Assembly: GCA_034440615.1 (NCBI GenBank)
Contig: JAOTOM010002297.1
Span: 1 to 64,000, forward strand
Source: Ashinkailepas kermadecensis
Lineage: Eukaryota; Arthropoda; Thecostraca; Neolepadidae
Reading direction: 5' to 3'
DNA length: 64,000 bases
Position 1 is the first letter of the stretch, and every line of letters begins with the position of its first letter. The notes under the pieces are model-generated. The model saw only the letters and a list, made by a program, of their open reading frames with translations. It was not told where the DNA came from and made no database searches. The translations under genes and the position numbers were made by a program. Shown here in pieces: positions 23,512-36,111 of this stretch.

Positions 23512-24592
23512 AACATGCACCAATGGAAGCCATTAGGTGTGGCTTGTTCAACAGATCAGTACGAGAGACGAACATGTTTGAAACAGGGACACGAAGTGCG
23601 AACATGAAAAGACGTCTGACATGACGACACTACTTTACATTACTCTGGTATTAAGCTTGATCAACACGCGCGCCACTCTAGCAGCACTCTCAAGCAACTA
23701 GCTCAGGTGACTTCGGTGACACGGGAAACAAAACAAGTCAGACGATACCAGAGAAATCACATATGGCCGTAGCAGCAGTACTGGTGGTAATTTCAAGCCA
23801 GGCTCTAGGATATAGCATTGTCACTTGACAACTGTTGCGCATCGCTTCAATGTGCTGCCACCTAGTGACGACCCGGCGCATTTAGCCTTCGGGTCCCCAC
23901 CGACGTCGCTGTTTACCTGAGCGGGCTCCGCGCATAGCTTTGCCAGTTGGGCGCGGTCGCAGCGGATGTGGCGGGATGGGCGGGAGACGGAGGGTGTGGC
24001 AGGATGGGCGATATGACCGGAGCCTTGGATAGAGCTGTTGGTTGCTGTGATTCTATTTAATTTCAGTTAATGTTTTCTGTGATCGGTGACAAAAGGATAC
24101 TACAACAAGGAAGACAGACGATTGACGTCAGAACACACGTACCAATCTGATAGCTGCTCGCCCTCTCCACCCAATACAACAATCAGCCGAACCCCTCCAC
24201 CCCGAGAAAGCAGCGCGAACTACGTGATAGGCCAGCATCACCCGCATCAGGTTGGCACCATAAGTTCACTTTTTTCAGCAGATAAAGGACGACCCTCTCG
24301 GCCTTCAAACTCACTCGGATCAAAGGTAACACACACTGAGTACTATTATTTACTCCTGAAGGCCACGTTGGCGAAAAAGGTGTCAGATGTAAATATTGTT
24401 TCAGAATATAAATATGCACGAGACAAGCATTGCAGCATCTACAGAACAAAACCGTTCTTTTTTATTCCATTTGTCGGTTCCCTTAATGCGCGATTTTTGC
24501 ACGGCAGTATCCAGCAATTGTGTAGGTTATATGTATGCTTGCGGCGCATACATACCGGCGGTGGACTAAGAAAGGCACACACGCCATACAGC
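23512..24592. other. Unassigned spacer
   Basis: No gene recognised. An open frame from 24086 reaches the 36-bp array at its end, but its first 150 codons carry no recognisable domain. Confidence 0.4.
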
Positions 24593-24736
24593 CGTCAGCT
24601 GGCCGGTCTGCAGCTGGTGTCACACTGCCGTCAGCTGGCCGGTCTGCAGCTGGTGTCACGCCGCCGTCAGCTGGCCGGTCGGCAGCTGAAGTCACGCTGC
24701 CGTCAGCTGGCCGGTCTGCAGCTGGTGTCACGCCGT
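24593..24736. repeat. 36-bp minisatellite, 4 copies
   Basis: Unit begins CGTCAGCTGGCCGGTCTGCA and ends GCTGGTGTCACACTGC; exactly 4 x 36 bp, rich in CAGCTG palindromes. Confidence 0.94.
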
Positions 24737-26648
24737 GACCGTGACCGATCGTGAACTAACCGAACTGGTCCACTATCGAGGCAAATCACGTCCCGTTTAG
24801 CTGGCACGCACCCCTTAGTCTTGGCTGGCGGCCTGGCTGAGTGGATGCACCTCGTCTCCATAGTACACGTACAGCTGTGTGGTGAGCACCACTGGGCAGA
24901 GTACAGTGTTTACCCGTGTCATGCAGCACTCCGACTGGTGCATATTATAGTAACCGGTACCAGTTGAATCATTTCGGATCGGGGAGAGAAGTTCAGGCAC
25001 TTGATCATAAGGCTCTCAAAAACTTCCACGGATTAAAGGAAAACCATCACTCATTTTAGAAATATACTGGAAGTGGACGCAAAGGCATGCCACAAATCAG
25101 GCGTGTGGTCAACTGGTCATCACTCTCTCAGCCCATCTCGTAGTCTCCATCCCTGTGGTGCAACACGAATATTAGGCTTTTACAATCCTTCAGAAACGGT
25201 CCCTTGCGATTGAGTTCACGACCCGCCGCGTCGGAAAAAAAAGATGCTTATATCCCGTCCGAAGAATTGGAGCGAAAAAAGAACGAAGCAGGAGAGGAAG
25301 AAATTAAAAAAAAACACAAAATCGTCCCACGTATTGAATATGTGAGGAAAACTTGGACCCATTTTCAAACCCCAAATAATTTCGAGCCTTTTCTGTCAAA
25401 ATGACAATTTTGAGGAGGAAAGCCCTCAGCTGCAGCAGCCACTGACGACACCCGGCTTGGTACGTTGCCACGCAGGCCCAAAGCCGCCGCGGCGCGGCGC
25501 CCAGCTTCAGACGGATGTCAGATTCAGCCATGCGACAACACAACTCACCAGAGCCCCCGGTATGCAAGATGGCGGAGACAGTGGCGGCAGCAGCCACATC
25601 TACGTCGCGTGACCTCGGATCAACAATGCATTCGGCATGGCAGTGCTGCGGCGGGCGGCAACTCCAGAGCACGCGAGGCCGCCTCCTCGGGATGTGGATT
25701 ACACAAAACAACAGTCAATCTGATTAAATTCCCGAAAAATGTAATCTCAGGATCCAAGGAGAATTCGCATGAGGTTCTTACTGCCATAAATCAGGGGACA
25801 GTTGCCGGATGCACGACTGGTTCTCCGAAATCGGTCCCAGGGCTGGAGACCACGAACGAACCCATGCACAACACGACATTTTTCACATGAAGCCGCAACA
25901 CAGCATTCAGCCTCGGCCATTCTTTTGACAGATAAGCGGCAGGAATCCGGAATTAAAACATTTCACCAAGGAGCCAGGCGGGCCCAAGATCTAAATCGAC
26001 GGTCTGGCCGGGGAATCCGCAGATGCCATTTCGAAGTACTTGACATATTGCTAGTGAACTGGAAGTGACCAGAACCTAGGTAATTAACATTTTGTCAGGG
26101 AACCAGCATCCCCCTCCCTCCAAAGCCCAACTTCACCAACCCGGTAAAACAAAACCCCTCCCCAAAAAATCGAAAACGGGGTTCAGTCTGGACACCGCAG
26201 TAACACAGCAAGAACAGCAGAAGCAAGGAACCAAAATGATTTATATAGGATGGGGGTGTCTACCAAAACCAGTGTCCCTTTTTATTTGGCAAAACATGAG
26301 CAATAAGGCGAGATCCGTTAGACATGCTCGATTAAAAGAGCAAATGTACGACCGCGTTGTGATGAAAATCGCTTCATTAACCCAAAGGAGTCACGCTGCA
26401 TATGGGCGTGGGCCGGATTCAGCAGAGCATCACATAAGAGAACACCATGGTCGCTCTATAAGCGGTGTCATTTAAAGGAGAAATTCTGGTGTTAGTTGTG
26501 ATGAAACTGAACAATACTTGAGATGGTAAAATGTACGTGAAAGCTCTTCAGAATTTCTATCAGTTACCATGTTTAATATGTGCATTACTCAGCTACATAG
26601 CCATTCTGGTTGTTTTGGGGACACCACGCAAGTATCGGAGCAATATCC
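24737..26648. other. Unassigned spacer
   Basis: No gene or repeat family recognised in about 1.9 kb. Short frames on both strands are not protein-like. Confidence 0.4.
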
Positions 26649-26926
26649 GTTTCGAAGTTCATCAGACGGTCTTTCTGTTACGAAGGTTGCAGACGGTTTT
26701 TCTGTTTCGAAGGTCGCCAGACGGTTTTTCTGTTTCGAAGGTCGCCAGGCGGTCATTCTCTTTCGAAGGTCGTCAGAGGGTATTTCTGTTTCTATGGTCG
26801 CCAGACGGTCTTTCCGTTTCGAAGTTCGCCAAACGGTCTTTCTGTTTCGAAGGTCACGAGGCGGTCTTTCTGTTTTGAAGGTCCCCAGACGGTCTTTCCG
26901 TTTTGAAGGTCACACGCATCGTCTGG
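26649..26926. repeat. 28-bp minisatellite, about 10 copies
   Basis: Units near CGGTCTTTCTGTTTCGAAGG plus TCGCCAGA. The repeats end where the minus-strand I-clade remnant begins. Confidence 0.94.
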
Positions 26927-26939
26927 CAGTCTTTGAAAT

Positions 26940-28343
26940 GCTTTACATCCTGGACCTCTCAGAGTCGTTGGGCCAGTCTTCAACTCACGTTTGGGCTGAT
27001 GGAGCTAGCGATAATCTATCAAAATATGCAATACCGCATCGATCGACGCACGCGCATCCAACGCCAGAAGCGGACATGGAGCCGTCTGTATAGATGCGCG
27101 AGAACTCGCGGCACTGGCGTATTTTTTTTCCAACGTCAGCATGTGCAACTCTTCGGAGTTTGCATTCCCCTTCTTTGAACGGGACAAAGTAAGGTCGGTC
27201 TGCACTGGGACAACCTGCCAAAGGGGAAGATAGGTGCACTGGGTGACAGCGTATGCCACATAATTTGGTCTAATTTTGCAGTTTCGGAAGGTCGATGCCA
27301 TGCGCGAAAAAAAGGTAAGTCACGCTGATTGCAGGACAACCGACGTGAAATTGATAACCTTGAAAATATCTACCGATAGGATGGATGTTTTCGATTCTGT
27401 TCGACCTTACATGTGTATCTCACTCCCAATAGTGTAGGGCGCAAAGAAAGAGGAGGCTCATCGGTCTCAGCCTATCGGCCGGAGAAGAGCGGAAAGCTCC
27501 AGTCGCAATACGAAGGACTGCATTATGGAGAACTTCCAGACGGCGTTTCGTTGTAACACACGCTCCGTCCTAAATAAAGCATACATAATCAGTTTTTAGA
27601 GAGCTAGGGTATAAATGGCAGATCGACTCCGTCGGTCATGCAGCGACTTTAGAAAGTAAGAGCGATCGGTACATAAGAAGCAAGATATATATGTCTGTTG
27701 CATACGAGCATCTGGAGACATTGCTCATCACCTGCAGTCTCTTTGCACATTTCTGCGTAAGATTGTTGATGTGGGTGCTGTATATTAGTCGGCGGTTAAT
27801 CCACATGCCAAGAAACTTGACAGCTGGCTTGAATGGAATGCGATTTCCGTTCATCATAATCATCGGATCGGTGCAAGAGCGTTTGCGGCAGAAGTGAACA
27901 GCGATGGTTTTCGACGTACACATAGCGAAACCTGTTTTGTCACACCAACCCTGCACCTTCCGTACAGCCAGCTGGAGTTGTCTCTCTAGCATGTGCACAT
28001 TGCGCGAAGAACATCAAACGGCAAAATCATTCACAAATAGCGTTTTACCTACGGAAATTGGCACGGAAGTACCCACATCGATCATCGCAATAACAAATAA
28101 TGTGACACTCAGTACATTTCCCTGCGGGACTCGGTCAACTTGTTGGAACGTGCGAGAGAGGAAGCCTACTTCTCTAACACATTTTTTTTTGGCAGTTAAA
28201 AACTGGTCAATAAAAACCCCCATTGAACCTATTAAACCCATACTTTCAGAGCCAGTGAGATACGTACAAACTACGTTCAAAGTAATAGCTTCTAGCCGAC
28301 ACCATTGATACAGAACACATATATGTCGCACATTTTGCGCCAC
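26940..28343 (-). pseudogene. I-clade non-LTR retrotransposon remnant (RT and RNase H)
   Basis: Reads from high to low coordinates. RT pieces: RVPQGNVLSVTLFVIA, then LFVNDFAV where FVDD is expected (catalytic Asp to Asn), LQLAVRKVQGWCDKTGFAM, VKFLGMWINRR, ILLLMYRSLLLSK; after a nested insertion (27601-27647) the thumb resumes as DYVCFI, RLEVLHNAVLRIATGAFRSS, DRLRPMSLLFL. An RNase H start IYTDGSMSASGVGCA follows near 27080. 5'- and 3'-truncated, several stops, no functional product. It parallels the element at 45431-47620 and is probably the same or a sister family. Confidence 0.85.
27601..27647 (-). mobile_element. 47-bp nested retrotransposon tail with TTTAGA target duplication
   Basis: The tail motif (GATCGACTCCGTCGGTCATG, CAGCGAC) sits inside the RT pseudogene between perfect TTTAGA copies at 27595-27600 and 27648-27653. 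Removing insert and one duplicate rejoins LSK to TDYVCF in frame, as expected for the RT thumb. Confidence 0.85.
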
Positions 28344-28388
28344 TAAAGATGCACATAAATGGCAGAGGCGGTATTATAGAGAGAAATT

Positions 28389-28475
28389 ATATATATATAT
28401 ATATATACATATGTACATATATATATATAAATTATATGTATATTATATTTATATATTCATGTAAATATATAAGCA
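28389..28475. repeat. AT-rich simple repeat
   Basis: Imperfect (TA)n with TACATATGTACA centre, followed by (AAGC/AAGT)n to about 28496. Confidence 0.85.
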
Positions 28476-28496
28476 AGCAAGTAAGCAAGTAGGAAG

Positions 28497-30043
28497 TTTG
28501 TGGTGGTTTTCGCCATGATAATAAGGCAAGCCCCTGGTGCACCATCACACCATTGTTGATTTCTTAGGGATTCTTCTCGTGGAAGCATACAATAATTTTC
28601 GGGATAGGCGGATCAAGATCACTGTTTGAGGGAGAGGCATCTGTACTAGGTATGTTCAAGTAATGGGAATGGTTCATGGTAATGAAAGAGTACGCAAGCC
28701 TGGATGTTCCGGGGATTCAGAACTCGTAAATTTTACGATTGTTTTATGCACTGACTGATATACAAGATGTTGCAGGCAGAGGCGGATCCGGGGTAAACAA
28801 ATAAGGCGGCAATCGCTTTTGTGGGTACTTGGTGTCGCCTATGGTGTGTATTTTCATTTGTAGAGCAACATTCGGCATATTACTAAAACACTTCTTGTTT
28901 AAAAAGAACAATTGAAGTGGTCACAAAACGCCATTTTGCTCGTCAAAAGTGTTCTCCCAATTTCTGCTACCCTGGATACGCATATTGTTTGTATGTTCAC
29001 CTTCAGCAGCCCACGATTGAAAGCAATATTAAATGTGACTAAATGTGAAGTCAATTCGTAGCAATTGCTCCCATTTCTTTGTGCCCTGCATCAGCGGATT
29101 TCAAAATTCCTAAATTTGTTTATATATCCAGATAGTTAACTATGCAAGCTTTCGGACGATTTTGTTATTGGTTCATTGGCTGGCGAGATCTCAAGAGGGC
29201 GAATAAGCGATTCCATTCATTGATTCCTTAACAACAGAATGAGTTTGCATGCATTACACAATAGGATTAATGGGCTCGCGAGCTACTTACGCCTAACCAG
29301 GCACCGTCCCGGGGACAACCGAAGAACCCCGCTCGGATGCGTCCACAGATCATACGCCCTCGCGCGTCCCTCACAGGGACACGTTCTCGAGGTGGCGAAA
29401 CAAACGTTACGCCAAGGCGGTGGTTAAAAAACGGTTCAAAGCTACTTTTGAGATCTTCCGTGAAAAGAAAATGAAAACTCGATGCAACATCCAAAGCATG
29501 CAGCTGATGTGGCCTACGCCTCCCAGGTGAGACCTGGCGTTTACCCTGGATGTGCCCAGCTGATGCATATTCCTAGGATGAAACAACCTCGGTACCAAAC
29601 TTCGTCAACAAGGCATGAATTGGATATAAAATCAAAATAATACACATCAGGTCTGAATACCGTCCCCTGGAATATTTTGCAAGCTTTCTGGCGCTCGATT
29701 AACTCTTAAGAAGCGTAATATTTCGAATAATAAGTAAGTCTTAGGTAAGTAAGTAAGACGTAATAAGTCTTTCGATACACTATCTGGGAAATGCAACAGG
29801 CCATGCACAACTAATCAGACATAGCACATGTCACATATCGGTGGGAGCTCGTTCGCAGGTGACGGAGCCCGTTCCAGGATATGACCGTGGACGAGCCGAG
29901 TACGATCGAAAAACAGTCGCACAAGAACCGTTTATCATGGTCTATTTCTCCCGCGAACTTGTGGATCATAAAGATAAAGTTGGGTTGATCTGGAATAGAC
30001 GGTCAGGATGCATTTCTCGGCAGCATACGGCAGGTCAATGACG
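28497..30043. other. Unassigned spacer
   Basis: No gene recognised. Short (AAGT)n runs near 29735-29752. Confidence 0.4.
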
Positions 30044-31172
30044 GACAGTGACTAACCAGTGACGGACCAGACGTGACAGTGACGGACCAGACGTGACAGT
30101 GATGGACCAGACGTGACAGTGACGGACCGGACGTGACAGTGACGGACCGGACGTGACAGTGACGGATCAGACGTGACAGTGACGGATCAGACGTGACAGT
30201 GACACGGACCAGACGTGACAGTGACGGACCGGACGTGACAGTGACGGACCAGACGTGACAGTGACGGACCAGACGTAACAGTGACGGACCAGACGTGACA
30301 GTGACGGACCAGACGTGACAGTGACGGACCAGACGTAACAGTGACGGACCGACGTGACAGTGACGGACCGGACGTGACAGTGACGGACCGGACGTGACAG
30401 TGACGGACCAGACGTGACAGTGACGGACCGGACGTTACAGTGACGGACCAGACGTGACAGTGACACGGACCAGACGTGACAGTGACACGGACCAGACGTG
30501 ACAGTGACACGGACCAGACGTGACAGTGACGGACCGGACGTGACAGTGACGGACCGGACGTGACAGTGACGGACCAGACGTGACAGTGACGGACCAGACG
30601 TGACAGTGACGGACCAGACGTGACAGTGACGGACCGGACGTGACAGTGACGGACCAGACGTGACAGTGACGGACCAGACGTGACAGTGACACGGACCAGA
30701 CGTGACAGTGACGGACCAGACGTGACCTTGACGGACCAGACGTGGCAGTGACGGACCGGACGTAACAGTGACGGACCAGACGTGACAGTGACGGACCAGA
30801 CGTGACAGTGACGGACCAGACGTAACAGTGACGGACCAGACGTGACAGTGACGGACCAGACGTGACAGTGACGGACCAGACGTGACAGTGACGGACCAGA
30901 CGTGACAGTGACGGACCAGACGTGACAGTGACACGGATCAGACGTGACAGTGACGGACCGGACGTGACAGTGACACGGACCAGACGTGACAGTGACGGAC
31001 CAGACGTGACCTTGACGGACCAGACGTGGCAGTGACGGACCAGACGTGACAGTGACGGACCAGACGTGACAGTGACGGACCAGACGTGACAGTGACACGG
31101 ACCAGACGTGACAGTGACGGACCAGACGTGACAGTGACGGACCAGACGTGAGAGTGACACGGACCAGATCGG
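30044..31172. repeat. 20-bp minisatellite, about 56 copies
   Basis: Unit GACAGTGACGGACCAGACGT with GACCGG and GATCAG variants and occasional 22-bp units carrying GACACGG. The 20-bp unit has no stop in any minus-strand frame, so three overlapping open frames of 240-350 codons exist there (the longest 30187-31236). They translate into the same His/Val/Ser/Pro pattern and are not evidence of a gene. Confidence 0.97.
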
Positions 31173-32124
31173 TCAGTGTTGTCGATCGGTCAGTGGTGCA
31201 GTGAATAATGAAGTGGGAACAGGGGAAACCGTACACACTTCGATGAATGAAATCATAGGAATCGTCACCGCATGGATCAAGTTATGGCATAGGACCCCGA
31301 TGTATACACAACAAAACCTCACAACAGCGGGCTGGGATGGAAAGCATGGCCATAATCATCCCGTGGCTTTTACCCGTGGCGACTACATTGGCTGGACCTG
31401 AACATATTGGCCACCGGCAGGCGACAATACACGTGGACTGGCTGAGGACGCCCAAAGCAAAACGTCTCACACATCGCAGTGACACACAATACATGTCATG
31501 TAACAAGATGGAGAAGTGCATCATTCGAAAATTCGCAAAACCACACGTATGGAACCCGCGGGAGAGCATAACATCGCCTTTTAAACATCAATGGAAGTAA
31601 GGGTGCCATAAGATGTGCAATATGCTACGTCACACACAGTGGATTGCGCGGAACAATGGCGACAAAAACGCACCGTGAGCGTCACACTTCACACAACAGC
31701 ACACACCCTGCATTGGTCGCCAGTGTCCGGCAGTGGAGGTGCCCGCCGCCTGTTCCTCGGCTAACCCGAGTGGATATGGGTGACGATGTTCATGGTGACG
31801 ACGTTCATGTCGGTGACGACGTTCATGACGACGCGGCGCCAGCCCGCCGCGTGCTCACATTGGCGCCGGCGAGATAGTTCAGCCGTAAACAGTCGCGTCC
31901 CGGACGTGCACAACACACATGCTGGTATCGCGTCCTGTGCGGCAGTCGTGTGGAAGCGGACACGATGACATAGGTGCTGAACCCCCAACGGATAATCCTC
32001 GGCAGTTGGGGTACCCAGCTCATCCGTCGGCTGGTTCTTGCCATCATATAACCAGCTCACCAACGTTATGTCAAAATATACTATGTACTTATTTGTCACG
32101 AAAAACCGATGCATTTCTCAGTAG
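31173..32124. other. Unassigned spacer
   Basis: No gene recognised. A small GTTCATG-TGACGAC repeat occurs at 31788-31831. Confidence 0.4.
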
Positions 32125-33417
32125 ATGCAAGTAGTGTCGGGTCAGCTTCATGGTTTGCTAGCTCAAATATCGCATGCTGTCCTCTATGGTCTAGACTATT
32201 TCTACGAGTACACAGCGATGCATCCTCCTCCAATGTTGTACCTTATCTCATTATCCATGTCATCATCTGGTGCTGAATCACCTTCACTCACTTCTCCTGA
32301 TTTGTCCGCGAGGATAATCCTCAGAAAGTTCATCTTCACCAGGGCAGTCTTCACAGTTGTGAATCATGCAATCACGGTTTTCCGTACCACATACATGGTG
32401 ATCGAGGACGTCACGGAATTTGAGACCGGGAAGGCCAAGAGCGAACATGAGCATTTTGGGTTTTGATAAGTGCACATGCACACCGAGTGCGTCCCACTGC
32501 TGCCTGCAATACTTCAGACGAAAGGCAGCAAAGGTTAAGAAGCCGGTGCGAAGGTTTTCATGGTTCTACTCGTATAGATCATATATCTCAGACAAGTTTC
32601 CCAAAACAAGCTTTTCTGGACTCTACGTTTGGTTCCAACAGTTTGTCAGACCGCGACACAGTCTGTTGTGCCGAGACACATTCGGCTGACCTGGTCCGAC
32701 TCATAAAAAGCTTTACTTTTACCTTGTCTGCGTCCGACATCCTGATAAATGTTCTCGCTTCACAGGCAGCACGGTCAGCGGGAGTTAGCAGTGAGCACTG
32801 GTCACCCAAACATGGCGCCACCCTTCGTATGTGCCCATCCTGATTTTTCACCTCCTCATCTTTGTATTTTCGCGATGCAATCAATGGTTGTGCGAATGGT
32901 TCCTCGGCTATCAGAATGCGATTGCTATGTTGTGGATGCTTCTCTCTCCTTGTAATTCATCGTAAGGTACACCTCATAAATCATCTTCTACCACAACTTG
33001 GAGATATTTTACCATTTCTTTTTAACCTTTTACCTCACGAGTTAGAATATTTCTGCAACACAACACTCAGGATAAGATAACCAACATTATCATCCAAGCA
33101 CGTGCCTCGAATGCCAGGATTGGATTACAAGGATTGTGTTGTGTGTTGTGCAAGGATTGGATTACAGTAATATACCGCGTTAAACACATATTAAAACAAT
33201 GCACGATAAACTAGCGCAAAAACAGCCATACAAGCCTAATTTAGAATGGGTTTATAGAGTTTTAGTTTTTTTTGCTTCGAAAGATCAAATAACGAACGTC
33301 ATTTCTCTACCTTTTCCAATCGCATTGTGATTGTCCAGAAAGTTAAGGTAGGTCATGTGATCTTAGGGCACGATGTCACGATTTGAAATAGGCCGTGAAT
33401 GAAAATTCCGAGATAGC
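32125..33417 (-). pseudogene. F4 transposon-like coding family, copy 1
   Basis: Minus-strand reading gives a decayed protein: DEEVKNQDGHIRRVAPC and SDADKVKVKLF at 32884-32588, then, with frameshifts, AGSSGTHSVCMCTY near 32500, LMFALGLPGLKFRDVLDHHV and a Cys-rich GTENRDCMIHNCEDCPG near 32360. The GTHSVC-C pattern followed by C-x(5)-C-x2-CP recalls a widespread uncharacterised invertebrate family often linked to transposons (from memory). It aligns with 49111-49202 plus 53185-54274 and 55291-55385 and lacks the two large insertions present there, so it acts as the empty-site reference. Truncated near 32125. Non-functional. Confidence 0.65.
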
Positions 33418-34924
33418 CAAAAGATGCAGTTGATTATTGTGAGTGCACCGATATACACTTTTGCACAATTCGGATTGTTGTTCATTGAGTTAAAGACCTA
33501 AAAGGACATCCTTGTTAGGTGACATCTAAAAAAAAGATATAAAAAGGTTCAGTTTCTACATCAGGGAGTACTAGCAATTTCGTGTCCTGCAAAAATTTAG
33601 TTTCTTTACTTTCGGTACCCATTTGCGTCCAAGACACAAATGGGTATCTTTACCACATGGATGGAGAGGGCGCACTCCTCATCACTCATTATGAGGTGGT
33701 GGGAAAAAAACATCACGCGAGTGTTCTACTCCTTACTGTAAGAACAAGGTGAAGCGGCCATTTTTTAAACCATCGTACACAAAATAGCTAAAACGTCTCG
33801 CTAGTGGGAGCGGTATGGCGAAGGTGATTAAATACGCTTCACAATAATTGGAAAGTGATAGCAGTTGCAATAAGTTGCAGCCAGAAACGAATACAAATTT
33901 AAGTATGAGACTGGTGGAATTCAACACGACAAAAACGACGCTGAACGCAATGATGTACCTTAACCAACACAAAATATTGTTATTTATGGTTTAGTAGGAA
34001 TTAAAATAACAGTGTACCAAATTACATTATATCAGTAAACACGTATATGTTGTCCACCGATTTTGTGGCCAGTTAATCGGGTTTGTAAAAGTATCAAGCA
34101 TGCCCATCCATCAAATACCAAATATGGCAGGATAACCGGCTTTCAGTTGCCGTCCAGATGGGCCGCTTGGTACATACATCGCTTCGTCACTAAGATAAAG
34201 CGATAACTGTCAGATACCGGAATATTCCCATTTATGGAAACTTGCATCATGACCACCTATGACAGAATAATAAAAAAAAACATGTTATGCTGACTAAACT
34301 CGGAAGATCTAGTCCTATTAGTCAAATTCAAGAGTCACCCAATCCGCAGCTCTGCTGCCCAGATGAGCAAGGTGCTAGTTTATGGCCTTGCAATTTACGA
34401 ATGTTTTACCTCGTCTGACCTGTGACATCGTCAATCATCCTAAACAGCAACATTTGCACTCATGGAATTCCCAAGACCCAGGCTGTCGACTGTCGTCTCA
34501 ATAAGCCCACTCTGCCATTGGGTTTGAATTCCAAGTGGGTATAAATTGTCGCATCGTAGAGTTACGAAAATTGGCCACGCCACCTAAACTGTGGCATCAT
34601 CCTCGACTTCCAGACGAGTCCTACACCTCAAAGGCACAAGGTGGAGGCCGGCCACAGGTTGTTGCACCGGTCCACTCGATCCGTCCATTGGTTGGATACA
34701 CAGGTACGGTCGGGGGGGGGGGGCAGCATGGCGCGTCAGTGTATGGAGCCGAGCCACGCTCCCAGCCGGCGCCGGACTCGGGAAGCAGTCCATGGCCTGC
34801 CACAGCAAATCATCTGGATTGGCGGCTCAACTTCGCCATCCGGTTCTCAAGTAGCCCATGCTTAGCCTAACCGCCAATGGTGACGGCTTTGCGAAGCGTG
34901 GACTGCCTTGTGATATAGCGTTGG
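33418..34924. other. Unassigned spacer with a 10-bp hairpin
   Basis: No gene recognised. Perfect inverted repeat TACCCATTTG / CAAATGGGTA at 33616-33625 and 33637-33646. A G13 run lies near 34711. Confidence 0.4.
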
Positions 34925-35031
34925 CATTCGCTCACGCCGATTGGTCGCGGGCGAAGAGTAGCGACAAGTAGGACTCGAACACACGACATTCCGGTCGAGA
35001 GACGGGCACCCTACCTCTAGTCTACTCGTCC
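34925..35031 (-). mobile_element. tRNA-like SINE, copy 1
   Basis: On the minus strand the head reads GGACGAGTAGACTAGAGG with an A-box-like GACTAGAGGTAGGGTG, then a B box GTTCGAGTCC, then TTGTCGCTACTCTTCGCC and CGCGACCAATCGGCGTGAG. The same head-to-body order occurs on the plus strand at 40368-40472 with 75-80% identity by eye. It is a tRNA-derived SINE rather than a tRNA gene: the arms pair poorly and the conserved block continues well past the T arm. Confidence 0.7.
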
Positions 35032-35537
35032 TTTAACCGCCAATAGCCGTCACCAGCATTGTCTACAGTAGCGCTTCGCGGCCGCAGGCCTCCATCATTA
35101 ACAGTTCACAGTGCAGTATGGCAATCACAGTGCCATGACATGACGACAGTCATAGCCGTAATTTCATCACGATTCCAGCTGATCCAATCCCACGAAACGT
35201 CAAACATCCCCGCATGATCGCCCCAACCAGTTCCACGCCAGGTCGACCCGCCATCCCGTACGTCCGTGAATGATCGAAGCATCAGGCCCGCACCTGCCAG
35301 GAAGATGGCGTTGCGGCAGCAGGAGAGCTGGTACGTAGGGGGCGCCACCGGCGCCACCGGCGGCACTCTCAGACAGCGCAGCAGTTTGGGCTCGGCTGTC
35401 GACTCCAGAGTGTTGTCGGCCAGCGTACGGGTCACCTCGGACCGGATCGACGGTCGCAGCTTCTGGCTGGCGACATACATGCGCGTGGTCACCAGTCAAG
35501 AGGTCATCGGACATACGGCACCGTGATCAAATAATGT
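35032..35537. other. Unassigned spacer
   Basis: No gene recognised; overlapping frames at 35106-35526 have no recognisable domain. Confidence 0.4.
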
Positions 35538-35695
35538 TTGCTTTTTTCGTTATGTGTGAGATGTCGAATCGAGTGCAGTTGTATGTAGAAATTCGTACTG
35601 AAATTGTCATTCAAAAATACCCTTTATGTCTTTGACGCTCAATTTGTAGCCATGGCGTACCTGCAAGGATATCTTTTTCGTTTTTCATACATACC
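35538..35695 (-). repeat. Dispersed repeat with protein-like minus strand, copy 1
   Basis: Aligns by eye with 39636-39785. On the minus strand both end in HLT-NEK, and the residues before are similar (NDNFSTNFYI here, NDTNSIGNFDI there). Probably a decayed transposon ORF; family unknown. Confidence 0.45.
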
Positions 35696-35783
35696 TAATT
35701 TATGGATAGGTCTATGTTACCGACAACAATCAAAATAGAAATACGATAAACTGGTATTGAACAACCGACCACATCATAAGTTA

Positions 35784-35846
35784 GTTAGTTAGTTATTAGG
35801 GATTTAGGGCGCATCGACTACATCGGTCATATAGCGTCCATAACAG
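35784..35846 (-). mobile_element. 63-bp retrotransposon tail with TAAGTTA target duplication
   Basis: (GTTA)n, TTAGGGATTTAGGGCGCATC, GACTACATCGGTCATATAGC, GTCCATAACAG, the inverse of the I-clade 3' end. TAAGTTA flanks it at 35777-35783 and 35847-35853. Confidence 0.8.
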
Positions 35847-36111
35847 TAAGTTATTTACGCTTCGATATATTGCATATGCTAGTTAAATTCGCATAATACT
35901 GCTGTTCCTTAATCATAGTAACAAACGGAACCTAAATACGTCATGGCATAGTTAAACCTTTCACCTTGGTGCATATATTACAGGAAATGATACCTGGGCC
36001 AGGTAATCAAAAAGTTTCCCCGATTGGACAATATTCGAGTTGTCGCCTAAAACTTCACTTAGTGACAGTGACTGAACGCATCCAGTGACTGGTTTTGAGG
36101 TCAGGGCATTT

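Noticed and set aside
30187..31236. 349-codon minus-strand open frame as a gene
   Set aside because: It lies in a 20-bp tandem array that is open in all three minus-strand frames; there is no domain, and the other two frames give the same peptide pattern.
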